DNA from: Chloroflexota bacterium
Lineage (GTDB): Bacteria; Chloroflexota; Anaerolineae; Anaerolineales; DRMV01
Assembly (NCBI GenBank): GCA_013153335.1
Contig: JAADEP010000165.1
Span: 1-11,772, forward strand
Length of the DNA: 11,772 bases
Direction: 5' to 3'
How positions within the stretch are numbered: the stretch's first letter is position 1; each line of letters opens with the position of its first letter. The notes beneath the pieces were generated by a model. It searched no databases and was not told the DNA's origin. It saw only the letters and a program-made list of their open reading frames with translations. A program made the position numbers and the translations under genes. Shown here in pieces: positions 5,624 to 11,772 of this stretch.

Positions 5624-6991
5624 ATGTCGGATAACTTCCGCTATCTGCTCTCGGAACAAGATCTTCCCAAGCAGTGGTACAACATCTTGGCCGATTTCCC
5701 CGTGCAGCTCCCACCGCCCTTGCATCCGGTCACGCGTGAACCTGTTACCCCAGATTTCCTCGAAGTCCTCTTCCCTAAGGCGCTGATCGCGCAAGAGGTC
5801 AGCACGGACCGCTACATCGATATCCCCGAACCGGTGCGAGAAATTTATCGCCTCTGGCGGCCTACGCCTTTGATTCGGGCGCGCCGCCTCGAGAAGGCTC
5901 TGGATACGCCGGCTCACATCTACTACAAATACGAAGGTGTTTCGCCCTCTGGGAGTCACAAGCCCAATACCGCGGTCGCTCAGGCCTATTACAACAAAGT
6001 CGAAGGCACGCAAGCCTTGACGACCGAAACCGGCGCGGGGCAGTGGGGTTCGGCCCTCGCGATGGCCACCAACTTCTTTGACCTCGACCTGGAAGTCTAT
6101 ATGGTCAAGGTCTCGTACTATCAAAAGCCTTACCGCCGCATCTTGATGGAAATCTTCGGCGCTCAGGTTTTCCCAAGCCCAACCGACCGCACCGAATTCG
6201 GGCGTAAGATCCTGGCCGAGGACCCTGACAACCCGGGTTCGTTGGGGATCGCGATCTCCGAAGCTGTGGAAGCGGCCGCGACTTCGGGCGGCAAGAAGAA
6301 GTACAGCTTGGGTTCGGTCCTGAATCACGTATTGCTGCACCAAACCGTCATTGGCTTGGAAGCCCTGAAACAGATGGATATGGCCGGCGAATATCCCGAC
6401 GTGATCATTGGTGCGGTTGGCGGTGGCTCGAACTTCGCGGGTTTGGCTTACCCCTTCCTCTACTACAACCTCACCGAAGGCAAGAACACCCGCTTTGTCG
6501 CGGTCGAACCCACGGCGGCTCCGACCTTGACACGCGGGAAGTACACGTACGACTACGGCGACACCGCGCGCATGGCGCCCATCATCAAGATGCACACCTT
6601 GGGCCACACCTTCATGCCGCCACCCATCCACGCGGGCGGGTTGCGCTATCACGGTATGGCCCCCACCATCAGCGCGCTTGTCGAAGCCGGCTACATTCAT
6701 CCCGTGGCCGTGCCCCAAGTGCCGACCTTCGAGGCTGCCGTGCTGTTCGCCCGGTCTGAAGGCATCGTGCCCGCGCCCGAATCCGCCCACGCGGTGCGGG
6801 TGGCTATCGACGAGGCCTTGGCCGCCAAGCGCACGGGCGAGAAGAAGGTCATTCTCTTCAACCTCTCGGGCCACGGCCACTTCGACTTGGCCGCCTACGA
6901 CAAGTACCTCAAGGGCGAGCTCGAAGATTACCACTATCCCGACGAGGAAATCCGCAAGGCCTTGGAAGACCTGCCCCAAGTCGGCGGCTAA
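5624..6991 (+). CDS. trpB2: Tryptophan synthase beta-like enzyme, TrpB2 type
   Basis: This 455-residue PLP enzyme makes tryptophan from L-serine and indole (TrpB reaction). It is longer than the usual TrpB1 (about 400 residues) and has the extended N-terminus of the TrpB2 class (LPKQWYNILADFP, LWRPTPLIRARRLEKAL). The PLP lysine is Lys113 in SGSHKPNTA. The catalytic Glu is Glu135 in TETGAGQWG, the TrpB2 form of TrpB1's ETGAGQHG. The phosphate-binding loop is GGGSN (266-270), and the C-terminal NLSGHGHFDLAAY matches the family. The start is ATG 5624 because AGGAGG (5611-5616) sits 7 nt before it; the upstream in-frame TTG at 5591 has no such site. No trpA or other trp gene lies beside it. Many TrpB2 proteins act without TrpA; control by a Trp T-box argues for a real role in tryptophan supply (inference). 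Confidence 0.94.
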   Translation: MSDNFRYLLSEQDLPKQWYNILADFPVQLPPPLHPVTREPVTPDFLEVLFPKALIAQEVSTDRYIDIPEPVREIYRLWRPTPLIRARRLEKALDTPAHIYYKYEGVSPSGSHKPNTAVAQAYYNKVEGTQALTTETGAGQWGSALAMATNFFDLDLEVYMVKVSYYQKPYRRILMEIFGAQVFPSPTDRTEFGRKILAEDPDNPGSLGIAISEAVEAAATSGGKKKYSLGSVLNHVLLHQTVIGLEALKQMDMAGEYPDVIIGAVGGGSNFAGLAYPFLYYNLTEGKNTRFVAVEPTAAPTLTRGKYTYDYGDTARMAPIIKMHTLGHTFMPPPIHAGGLRYHGMAPTISALVEAGYIHPVAVPQVPTFEAAVLFARSEGIVPAPESAHAVRVAIDEALAAKRTGEKKVILFNLSGHGHFDLAAYDKYLKGELEDYHYPDEEIRKALEDLPQVGG

Positions 6992-7015
6992 AAACGCCTA
7001 CAGCTCCAACGCATG

Positions 7016-7049
7016 CCGCGGCGGGCCTGTCAGTCCGCCGCGGTTTTTT
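7016..7049 (+). terminator. Rho-independent terminator after trpB2
   Basis: CCGCGGCGG (7016-7024) pairs perfectly with CCGCCGCGG (7035-7043) over a 10-nt loop, followed by six T (7044-7049). It lies 25 nt after the trpB2 stop and ends one base before the stop codon of the convergent peptidase gene. On the minus strand the same hairpin is not followed by a T-run, so it may only slow polymerase from that side. Confidence 0.9.
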
Positions 7050-7050
7050 C

Positions 7051-8676
7051 TTAAGGTTGGGGTGGATGGCGGAAATACGCGTCCCAGGGCGCTTGGGGCC
7101 ACTGTCGCGCCAAGGGATCGAGCAGGTCGTGGGGCCACGCGATTTGGCCCTGGTGCTCTTGGACGTAACGGCTCAGCAGCTTCACCAGTTCGGCCTCGCC
7201 CAAAGCTTCGTAGGCCGCGCGCCAAAACATGGCCCCGCGGTGATACACTGCCTCGCGATAGGTGAGCATGCTGGAGTAGTCATAAATCGCGCCATCTATA
7301 TACCCGCGGGGCTTCTGACCGTTCCAACGGCCTGTATCCCACCAGGCCAGGCGGTCGGGCGCCCGGTGGCGCAAGTATAGCCATTCGCTGAACGTGGCCA
7401 ACGACTCATCCATCCAGGGGTGAAGCGCCTGATCGTTGCCCACTTGCGCGAACCACCACTGATGCGCGATTTCGTGCACCGTCAACGCGTCCAGCCCCGC
7501 GGACGGCGCGTCCCAGTACGTCTTACGCACAAAGACCAAACCATCGTACTCCATACTAAAGGGGAAGGCCGCGACCACAACCTGGAGCCGATCTCGATGA
7601 TAAGGGCCGAACCAACGCGAGAAGTCGGTCAAGGCTTGCTGGGCATGGGTTAGGACCCGGAGGGCCGCCTCGTCCATTCCGCCAAAGGCATAGACCTCGA
7701 TATGCACGGGCGTAGAGCGCCGAGGGAGGGCGATGGTGTGCGAGTGAACCTGGTAATAAGGGCTCAGCGAAAGGACCAACCCGCGCCCGACGTGGGTGCC
7801 GCACAGCCGCCCGGCGTGGCGCTCCGGGCACGGCTCGAGTTGCATGTTGGTGGCCACCTTCCAGTGCGCGGGGTAGGTGAAATCGACGTACACGGACATT
7901 TGCGGATAGACCAGGAACTCGCCGAACGGCCACGCGCGGCGCACGATCCAACCCCGCTCCCGGTCGTAGGCGGGCACAAAGGGGTACCAATCCACCAGAT
8001 TGGTTTGTTGGGCAGCATAGCCGAAAACCATGGGCCGGGCAGTATCCGCTGAACGGCGACGCAGCGGTTTGAGCACCAGTTGATATTGCAGCTTCAGGTG
8101 GATGGTCTCGCCCGCAGCCAGGGGCCGGGGCAGGGCAAAGGTCCATGTTAAGGTCGGGACGTCGACCTGGGGATAGACGTTGTGCCCCTCAATGTCCACG
8201 GATTCGAAGAGGAACGTGCTGTATTGTAACGGAGGGACGACCAAAGGCAATTGGCGCAGCGTTTTGCCGGTTGTGTTGGTGTAAGTAATAGTGTGCGTGA
8301 TCAAAACCCGTTGGATCTCGGGCAAATATTGCGCCCGCAATCGATGCCGCTGTGCGGTGTCGGGGTGGTCTGGCGTCGGGGTTGGGGGAGCCGTTGGGGG
8401 CGCGGGCGTGGGCGAAGCCGGCGTTGGGCTGGGCTCAGGCGTGGGGGAAGGGCGCGGCGTGGCCGTAGGCTGCGGTGTAGCCGAAGGCGGTGCGGGCGTT
8501 GCCGAAGGGGGCCATGTTAGCAGCGTTGGCAGGGGGCCGGGTTTGGGCCCGCAACCCGTGAGGCCGCCCCCGGCCAGCACGAGCACCAGCGCGAACCCAA
8601 GCCAAACCCGGGGCCAGGCGCGATGCCACGCCCGTAGCCGAGCCACGCCGCTGGGGTTCGAGATCCAACGCACCAC
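7051..8676 (-). CDS. M1-family-like zinc metallopeptidase lipoprotein
   Basis: This 541-residue predicted surface lipoprotein has a basic N-region, a hydrophobic segment and lipobox GLTGC with Cys42. A Pro/Thr/Ser-rich linker follows (about 48-105). Next come a beta-rich N-terminal domain (about 110-310) and a thermolysin-like catalytic domain. The zinc site is the gluzincin pattern HEIAH (401-405) and Glu424 in WMDESLATFSEW, separated by 18 residues as in family M1. SMEYDGLV (374-381) sits where M1 aminopeptidases have GAMEN, and Tyr478 in VYHRGAMFW is the likely transition-state tyrosine. All catalytic residues are present, so the enzyme is probably active; its peptide substrate is unknown. 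The start is GTG 8676 or GTG 8673, both just after a GGGGAAGGG purine run. The gene begins 33 nt after the arcC stop, and co-transcription is likely. Confidence 0.87.
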   Translation of the reverse strand: MVRWISNPSGVARLRAWHRAWPRVWLGFALVLVLAGGGLTGCGPKPGPLPTLLTWPPSATPAPPSATPQPTATPRPSPTPEPSPTPASPTPAPPTAPPTPTPDHPDTAQRHRLRAQYLPEIQRVLITHTITYTNTTGKTLRQLPLVVPPLQYSTFLFESVDIEGHNVYPQVDVPTLTWTFALPRPLAAGETIHLKLQYQLVLKPLRRRSADTARPMVFGYAAQQTNLVDWYPFVPAYDRERGWIVRRAWPFGEFLVYPQMSVYVDFTYPAHWKVATNMQLEPCPERHAGRLCGTHVGRGLVLSLSPYYQVHSHTIALPRRSTPVHIEVYAFGGMDEAALRVLTHAQQALTDFSRWFGPYHRDRLQVVVAAFPFSMEYDGLVFVRKTYWDAPSAGLDALTVHEIAHQWWFAQVGNDQALHPWMDESLATFSEWLYLRHRAPDRLAWWDTGRWNGQKPRGYIDGAIYDYSSMLTYREAVYHRGAMFWRAAYEALGEAELVKLLSRYVQEHQGQIAWPHDLLDPLARQWPQAPWDAYFRHPPQP

Positions 8677-8709
8677 CGTACCCTTCCCCGTTAGTATAGA
8701 CTTGCGCGT

Positions 8710-9672
8710 TTAGCCAGGCAGGATCCACGTGCCGGCTCGGCCATGCACCGCGTCGGCCATGCTCGCCAAATCGGTGATAATGGCCGGATTTCCCGTGACT
8801 TCGACGTACCGCACGGTCGCCTGGACTTTGGGCAACATGCTCCCGGGCGCGAAGTGCCCTTCGGCCATGTAGCGCTTGGCTTCGCTCACGGTCATGCGGT
8901 CCAGGTCCACTTGATTCGGCTTGCCGAAGTTGAGCGCGACCTTGGGCACCGCGGTGGCGATGAGGAACAGGTCCGCGTGGATGCGCGTCGCGAGCAAGCC
9001 GCTGGCGCGGTCTTTGTCGATCACTGCGGCGACCCCGCGCAGCTCGCCTTTGGCGTTCCGCACCACCGGGATGCCACCCCCGCCGACCGCGACCACGACC
9101 CAGCCTTGCCGGACCGCGTCGCGAATCGCGTGCTCTTCGATGATCTCGATCGGCTCGGGCGACGGCACCACCCGGCGCCAACCCCGCCCGGCATCCTCGA
9201 CCACGTGCCAGCCCTGGGCCGCGAACTGCTCGGCTTCTTCTCGGCTCAAGAAACGGCCAATCGGCTTGCTGGGGTTCTTGAACGCGGGGTCATTCGGGTC
9301 GACCAACACCTGGGTCACGAACGTCAGCGCCATTTTGGGGATGCCGCGGCGCTTGAACTCGTTATCCAACGTCTGTTGGAGCATGTAGCCAATAGAGCCT
9401 TGGGTATCGGCCACGATCATATCCAGCGGCGTGGTGTGCAGCTCGTGCGCGGCCAGCTCGTTGCGACGCAGAATAAAGCCGACCTGCGGGCCGTTGCCGT
9501 GGGTGACGACAATGTCCCAGCCTTGCTCGACCAGGTTGACGAGGTGCTTCGCGGTCATCCGTACCGCGTCCCACTGATGCGATACGTCGGGGTGCTTCGG
9601 ATCTTGAATGAGCGCGTTCCCGCCGACCGCGACCACGGCGACTTTACGACCCGAGAAGGGCGACAAAACCAT
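8710..9672 (-). CDS. arcC: Carbamate kinase
   Basis: This 320-residue cytoplasmic enzyme of the amino acid kinase family converts carbamoyl phosphate + ADP to carbamate + ATP. That is the energy-yielding last step of arginine deiminase, agmatine or purine catabolism. Signature segments appear in order: VAVGGNALIQD near the N-terminus, THGNGPQVGFILRRNE, DTQGSIGYMLQQ, NPSKPIGRF (with the lysine of the mobile subdomain), VPSPEP, AVGGGGIPV, AVIDKDRASGLLA and FAPGSMLPKVQA. The length fits the family (about 310-320). The ATG at 9672 has a GGAGG site (9680-9684, minus strand) 7 nt upstream and a perfect TATAAT further up. No arcA, arcB or other carbamoyl-phosphate source is in the window, so the pathway it serves here is unknown. 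Confidence 0.96.
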   Translation of the reverse strand: MVLSPFSGRKVAVVAVGGNALIQDPKHPDVSHQWDAVRMTAKHLVNLVEQGWDIVVTHGNGPQVGFILRRNELAAHELHTTPLDMIVADTQGSIGYMLQQTLDNEFKRRGIPKMALTFVTQVLVDPNDPAFKNPSKPIGRFLSREEAEQFAAQGWHVVEDAGRGWRRVVPSPEPIEIIEEHAIRDAVRQGWVVVAVGGGGIPVVRNAKGELRGVAAVIDKDRASGLLATRIHADLFLIATAVPKVALNFGKPNQVDLDRMTVSEAKRYMAEGHFAPGSMLPKVQATVRYVEVTGNPAIITDLASMADAVHGRAGTWILPG

Positions 9673-9701
9673 CGGTTCACCTCCGAAAGCGAGTTTGAGG
9701 G

Positions 9702-9707
9702 ATTATA
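9702..9707 (-). promoter_or_regulatory. -10 element of the arcC promoter
   Basis: Read on the minus strand this is a perfect TATAAT. Its position puts transcription start near 9695, giving a 5' leader of about 23 nt before arcC. At 16-18 bp upstream no hexamer resembles TTGACA, so the promoter may need an activator. See the inverted repeat at 9732-9765. Confidence 0.65.
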
Positions 9708-9731
9708 GTGCATCTACGCCAAGTTGGGAGC

Positions 9732-9765
9732 GCGATCCGGCCCCACTGGATGAGTTTCGGATCGC
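9732..9765. repeat. 8-bp inverted repeat upstream of arcC, candidate operator
   Basis: GCGATCCG (9732-9739) and CGGATCGC (9758-9765) form a perfect inverted repeat with 18 bp between the arms (26 bp centre to centre). The near arm lies just upstream of where the arcC -35 element would be. A two-half-site regulator binding site is possible, but chance is not excluded in this GC-rich DNA. Confidence 0.35.
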
Positions 9766-9991
9766 CTGGAGCGCGCCCTGCCCTGGGCTTGGGTCAACGC
9801 GGCCGCGTAGCGCGCTCTCGCGAGGTTATGAACCGAGGCCATGGCCGAGGCTCGTGCGTCGAGGGTGGGGCCGTCCGCGGCCTCGCGCATGCTCCGCCGG
9901 GCGAATGACGTGCGCAAAAAGCTTCCATGCCTCTGCCCGGTGATTTCCCGGAACAAATGCGCATCTTCAGGTCAACCAAAGCACATATTCA
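9766..9991. other. Divergent intergenic stretch without a convincing gene
   Basis: This is the remainder of the roughly 360-bp gap between arcC (minus) and the coiled-coil gene (plus). The left two thirds are GC-rich; composition becomes AT-richer toward the promoter at 9992-10000. Short open frames exist on both strands but lack ribosome-binding sites. No tRNA or terminator was seen. Confidence 0.5.
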
Positions 9992-10000
9992 TGTTACAAT
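9992..10000 (+). promoter_or_regulatory. Extended -10 promoter of the coiled-coil gene
   Basis: TGTTACAAT matches the extended -10 pattern TGnTATAAT with one change (TACAAT). There is no good -35 hexamer 17 bp upstream (TCAACC). Transcription would start near 10007, about 25 nt before the ATG at 10032. The surrounding bases are the most AT-rich in this part of the window. Confidence 0.6.
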
Positions 10001-10031
10001 TCATAAAATCGAGATGCCGAGGAGGTGGGAG

Positions 10032-11252
10032 ATGTCGCTCCAGTTATGGCTGGTTTTTGTGCTCGGTTTGCTCCTGGGCTGGCTCGTGGAATGGATCATT
10101 GACTGGGTCTATTGGCGTCGTAAATGCCAAGAGGCGAGCCAGCGCTGTCAAGAAGAGATTCAGCTTACGCTGGATCGGGAGCGCAGCCGTTGGCAGCAAG
10201 AGCTGGACGCGGCCTTAGCGCGCGAACGCGAGCGGCAACAAGCGCTGCAGGCCCAGCTCGAGCAGGCGCAACAACAGGCCCAAGAGCTGCAAGCCCAACT
10301 TGAACAAGCCCAACAGCAGGTCCAGACGCTGCAAGCTCAGCTCGAGCAAGAGCGACAACGGGCGCAGGCGCTTCAGGCTGAGCTGGAACAAGCGCGCGAG
10401 CGCGCGAACGAACTCCAGGCCGCGTTGGCGCAAGTCCAAAAAGAGCGCGACCAAATCAAAGCCCAGGTCGACCAGGCCTACCAGCGTTACCACGAGGTCG
10501 AAGCCGCGCTCAAGAAGGAACGCGAACGCTGCCAACAGTTGGAGCGTGACCTCGCGGAAGCGCGCGCCAAGCTCCAATCGCTGCGCGCCCAAGTCGACGA
10601 AGTGCGCGCGATGCTGGAGCAGGAAAAGGCCGTCCTGCGTGAAGAGCAAGAGCGGCGCAAGAAGCTGGAGGCCGAACTCCGCCAGGCCCAGCAAAGCGCG
10701 CAATCCATGCGCCTTGAAGTCGAGCGCATACGCCATCAATTCCAAGACGCGCTCAAGATTTCGTCCCAGCAGCAAGAACGCTGCCGGGAGCTCGAAGCCG
10801 CGCTCGAACAGGCCGAGCAACGCATGCGCGAATTGCAAGCCCGGGTGGAACAACAACGCAAGCGCCAGCAAGACCTGGAAGCCGCGATTGAGCGCGAGCG
10901 CCAAAAGATTCAATCGGCCGAGGCCCAATTCAAGCGCTACATCGATCAGCTGAACCAGCAGTTCAAGGAGCGCTTGGAGCGCGCCATCGCCCAAGAGCGC
11001 GAGCGCTGCCGCGAAGAAGTCAAGGCCGAGATGGCCAAGTCGCGGGTAGATGACCTGAAAGAGATCCGGGGCATCGGGCCCGTGATCGCGCGCAAGCTGA
11101 ACGAAGCGGGCATTTACACCTTCGTCCAGTTGGCGAAACTCAGCCCGCAACAGCTCAAAGAAATCTTGGGCGAGATGATCCACCGGCTGGCGGATGAAGA
11201 AGACATCTTGCGCCAAGCCCGCGAGCGAGCGACCGGGAAGAAGGGAGGATAA
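10032..11252 (+). CDS. Membrane-anchored long coiled-coil protein with C-terminal helix-hairpin-helix domain
   Basis: The product has 406 residues. An N-terminal membrane segment (about 5-28, LWLVFVLGLLLGWLVEW) is followed at once by RRK. By the positive-inside rule the rest is in the cytoplasm. Residues about 32-337 are an almost unbroken coiled coil rich in Gln, Glu, Ala and Arg, including five 14-residue units starting LQAQLEQ at residues 72-141. The last 65 residues form a globular HhH-type domain: VDDLKEIRGIGPVIARKLNEAG (340-361; hairpin GIG at 347-349), then TFVQLAKLSPQQLKEILG. Such domains often bind DNA or RNA without sequence specificity. The start is ATG 10032, which has GGAGG (10021-10025) 6 nt upstream; a longer frame opening at 9927 would begin before the promoter. 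A partner gene starts 3 nt after the stop. The function is unknown; a membrane tether for nucleic acid is an inference. Confidence 0.85.
   Translation: MSLQLWLVFVLGLLLGWLVEWIIDWVYWRRKCQEASQRCQEEIQLTLDRERSRWQQELDAALARERERQQALQAQLEQAQQQAQELQAQLEQAQQQVQTLQAQLEQERQRAQALQAELEQARERANELQAALAQVQKERDQIKAQVDQAYQRYHEVEAALKKERERCQQLERDLAEARAKLQSLRAQVDEVRAMLEQEKAVLREEQERRKKLEAELRQAQQSAQSMRLEVERIRHQFQDALKISSQQQERCRELEAALEQAEQRMRELQARVEQQRKRQQDLEAAIERERQKIQSAEAQFKRYIDQLNQQFKERLERAIAQERERCREEVKAEMAKSRVDDLKEIRGIGPVIARKLNEAGIYTFVQLAKLSPQQLKEILGEMIHRLADEEDILRQARERATGKKGG
10245..10454 (+). repeat. Five 42-bp units encoding 14-residue coiled-coil repeats
   Basis: Inside the coiled-coil gene, five consecutive 42-bp units encode LQAQLEQAQQQAQE, LQAQLEQAQQQVQT, LQAQLEQERQRAQA, LQAELEQARERANE and LQAALAQVQKERDQ. 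Each is exactly two heptads. The first three are most alike and similarity decays along the array, as expected of unit duplication followed by divergence. Confidence 0.75.
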
Positions 11253-11255
11253 GTG

Positions 11256-11772
11256 ATGAACACCCAAGTAGATACCCGGGCGTTCGACCGCTTTAAGCTG
11301 GTCGTGACCGTCATCTTGTCGCTAATCATCCTCTGGATTTTGCTGCAACTGGCGGGTCGCGCGGCAGCTCCGGCGCCAACCCCGACCCAGGCCATGCCCG
11401 AGGCCCAACTGCCCGCGCTCCCCAAGGCAGGGTTTGAGTGGAAGTGGGATGCGGCCCAGGGCGTGCTGCTTGACCCCAACGGCCTGCCCCGCTACCGCCT
11501 GGTGGACGGTCAGTGGGTGCCGGTGGTGCCCGAGGAGCTGAAGGCCAAGCTGCCGAAGGGTTTCAAGGTGCTCATGGTGGACGGTCAGTGGCACATCACC
11601 GGGCCCGAGGGCAAGGCGCTGTACCGCTGGAACCCCGACACCTTTGCGTGGGAAGGGCTTGAGGTCGCGGCCGAGCTCCCGCCCTTCCCCAAGGCGGGGT
11701 TTGAGTGGAAGTGGGATGCGGCCCAGGGCGTGCTGCTCGACCCCGACGGCCTGCCTCGCTACCGCCTGGTGG
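11256..11772 (+). CDS. Exported membrane-anchored protein with 89-residue tandem repeats (3' end beyond window)
   Basis: ATG 11256 has GGAGG (11244-11248) 7 nt upstream, 3 nt after the stop of the coiled-coil gene, so the two form one operon. The visible 172 residues have a basic N-terminus (R8, R12, K14), a membrane segment (about 15-34, LVVTVILSLIILWILLQLAG) and a short Ala/Pro/Thr-rich spacer. The charges predict N-in with the rest outside the cytoplasm. A repeat unit starts at residue 56 (PKAGFEWKWDAAQGVLLDP) and again at 145, an 89-residue period. Within the unit VDGQW occurs twice. Trp, Gly, Pro and Asp are frequent, suggesting small beta-type extracytoplasmic modules. I do not recognise the family. 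The frame is open at the window edge, so repeat number and C-terminus are unknown. Confidence 0.8.
   Translation, partial: MNTQVDTRAFDRFKLVVTVILSLIILWILLQLAGRAAAPAPTPTQAMPEAQLPALPKAGFEWKWDAAQGVLLDPNGLPRYRLVDGQWVPVVPEELKAKLPKGFKVLMVDGQWHITGPEGKALYRWNPDTFAWEGLEVAAELPPFPKAGFEWKWDAAQGVLLDPDGLPRYRLV
11421..11772 (+). repeat. 267-bp tandem repeat, second copy cut by window edge
   Basis: Bases 11421-11505 and 11688-11772 match at 81 of 85 positions by eye. Three of the four differences are third-base silent changes and one is Asn to Asp. The period is 267 bp (89 codons). A 16-bp subrepeat, GGTGGACGGTCAGTGG, occurs at 11501-11516 and 11576-11591 within the first unit. Confidence 0.85.

Noticed and set aside
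5609..6979. A 456-codon open frame on the minus strand, antisense to trpB2
   Set aside because: The plus-strand frame has all TrpB2 active-site motifs, a ribosome-binding site and the T-box leader. The antisense frame is a composition shadow.
8251..8713. Plus-strand Gly/Val/Arg-rich frames opposite the peptidase N-terminus
   Set aside because: They are the complement of the Pro/Thr-rich lipoprotein linker codons, and no start signal is present.
9714..9956. An 80-codon minus-strand frame just upstream of arcC, with an Ala/Arg-rich helical-looking stretch
   Set aside because: It would start at TTG without a ribosome-binding site and looks like ordinary GC-rich shadow sequence. A decayed gene fragment is possible but unsupported.
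9927..10031. A 35-residue N-terminal extension of the coiled-coil protein from an ATG at 9927
   Set aside because: The likely promoter (-10 at 9995-10000) lies downstream of that ATG. GGAGG and the hydrophobic N-terminus fit a start at 10032.
10245..10454. Regular repeats that might suggest a CRISPR or other repeat array
   Set aside because: The units are contiguous, in frame, 42 bp long and encode heptads. There are no spacers and no cas genes.
10215..11267. A Leu-rich 350-codon minus-strand frame across the coiled-coil gene
   Set aside because: Gln/Glu codons read backwards give Leu (CAG to CTG, GAG to CTC), which explains its apparent Leu repeats. There is no start signal.

Overview
The window is GC-rich (roughly 60-65%), gene-dense bacterial DNA. 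It most resembles a member of the Chloroflexota (Anaerolineae-like). This assignment is inference. It rests on an alternative complex III (ACIII) operon, lipoproteins with long Thr/Pro-rich linkers after the lipobox, a stand-alone TrpB2-type tryptophan synthase behind a T-box leader, and a GGATSH-type pyruvate phosphate dikinase. No rRNA, tRNA, CRISPR array, transposase or phage gene was found.

Layout. (1) Positions 1-1820, plus strand: the 3' end of an ACIII operon. It holds the last codons of a gene that is probably actC, then actD, actE (mono-haem cytochrome c), and a mono-haem cytochrome c lipoprotein. A perfect 12-bp hairpin with a T-run closes the operon. No actF follows in this window. 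(2) 1946-4696, plus: a complete pyruvate phosphate dikinase followed by a GC-rich hairpin. (3) 4745-5216: non-coding stretch with a consensus DnaA box, a second near-match, and GC-rich repeats. (4) 5217-6991, plus: a sigma-70-type promoter, a complete T-box riboswitch of about 325 nt whose specifier codon is TGG and whose acceptor-binding bulge is TGGC (both fit tRNA-Trp), and then trpB2. A strong terminator at 7016-7049 follows. (5) 7051-9672, minus: carbamate kinase (arcC), then an M1-like zinc metallopeptidase lipoprotein 33 nt downstream. They converge on trpB2. (6) 9673-10031: a divergent intergenic region with -10 elements on both strands and an 8-bp inverted repeat upstream of the arcC promoter. 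(7) 10032-11772, plus: a two-gene unit. The first gene encodes a membrane-anchored long coiled coil ending in a helix-hairpin-helix domain. The second, cut by the window edge, encodes an exported membrane-anchored protein with 89-residue tandem repeats that are nearly identical at DNA level.

How they fit together: regions 1, 2 and 5 are energy and carbon metabolism (quinol oxidation; PEP/pyruvate interconversion; ATP from carbamoyl phosphate). Region 4 is a well-supported amino-acid-responsive unit that places trpB2 under control of tryptophanyl-tRNA charging. The least explained part is region 7, whose two proteins are predicted to face opposite sides of the membrane.
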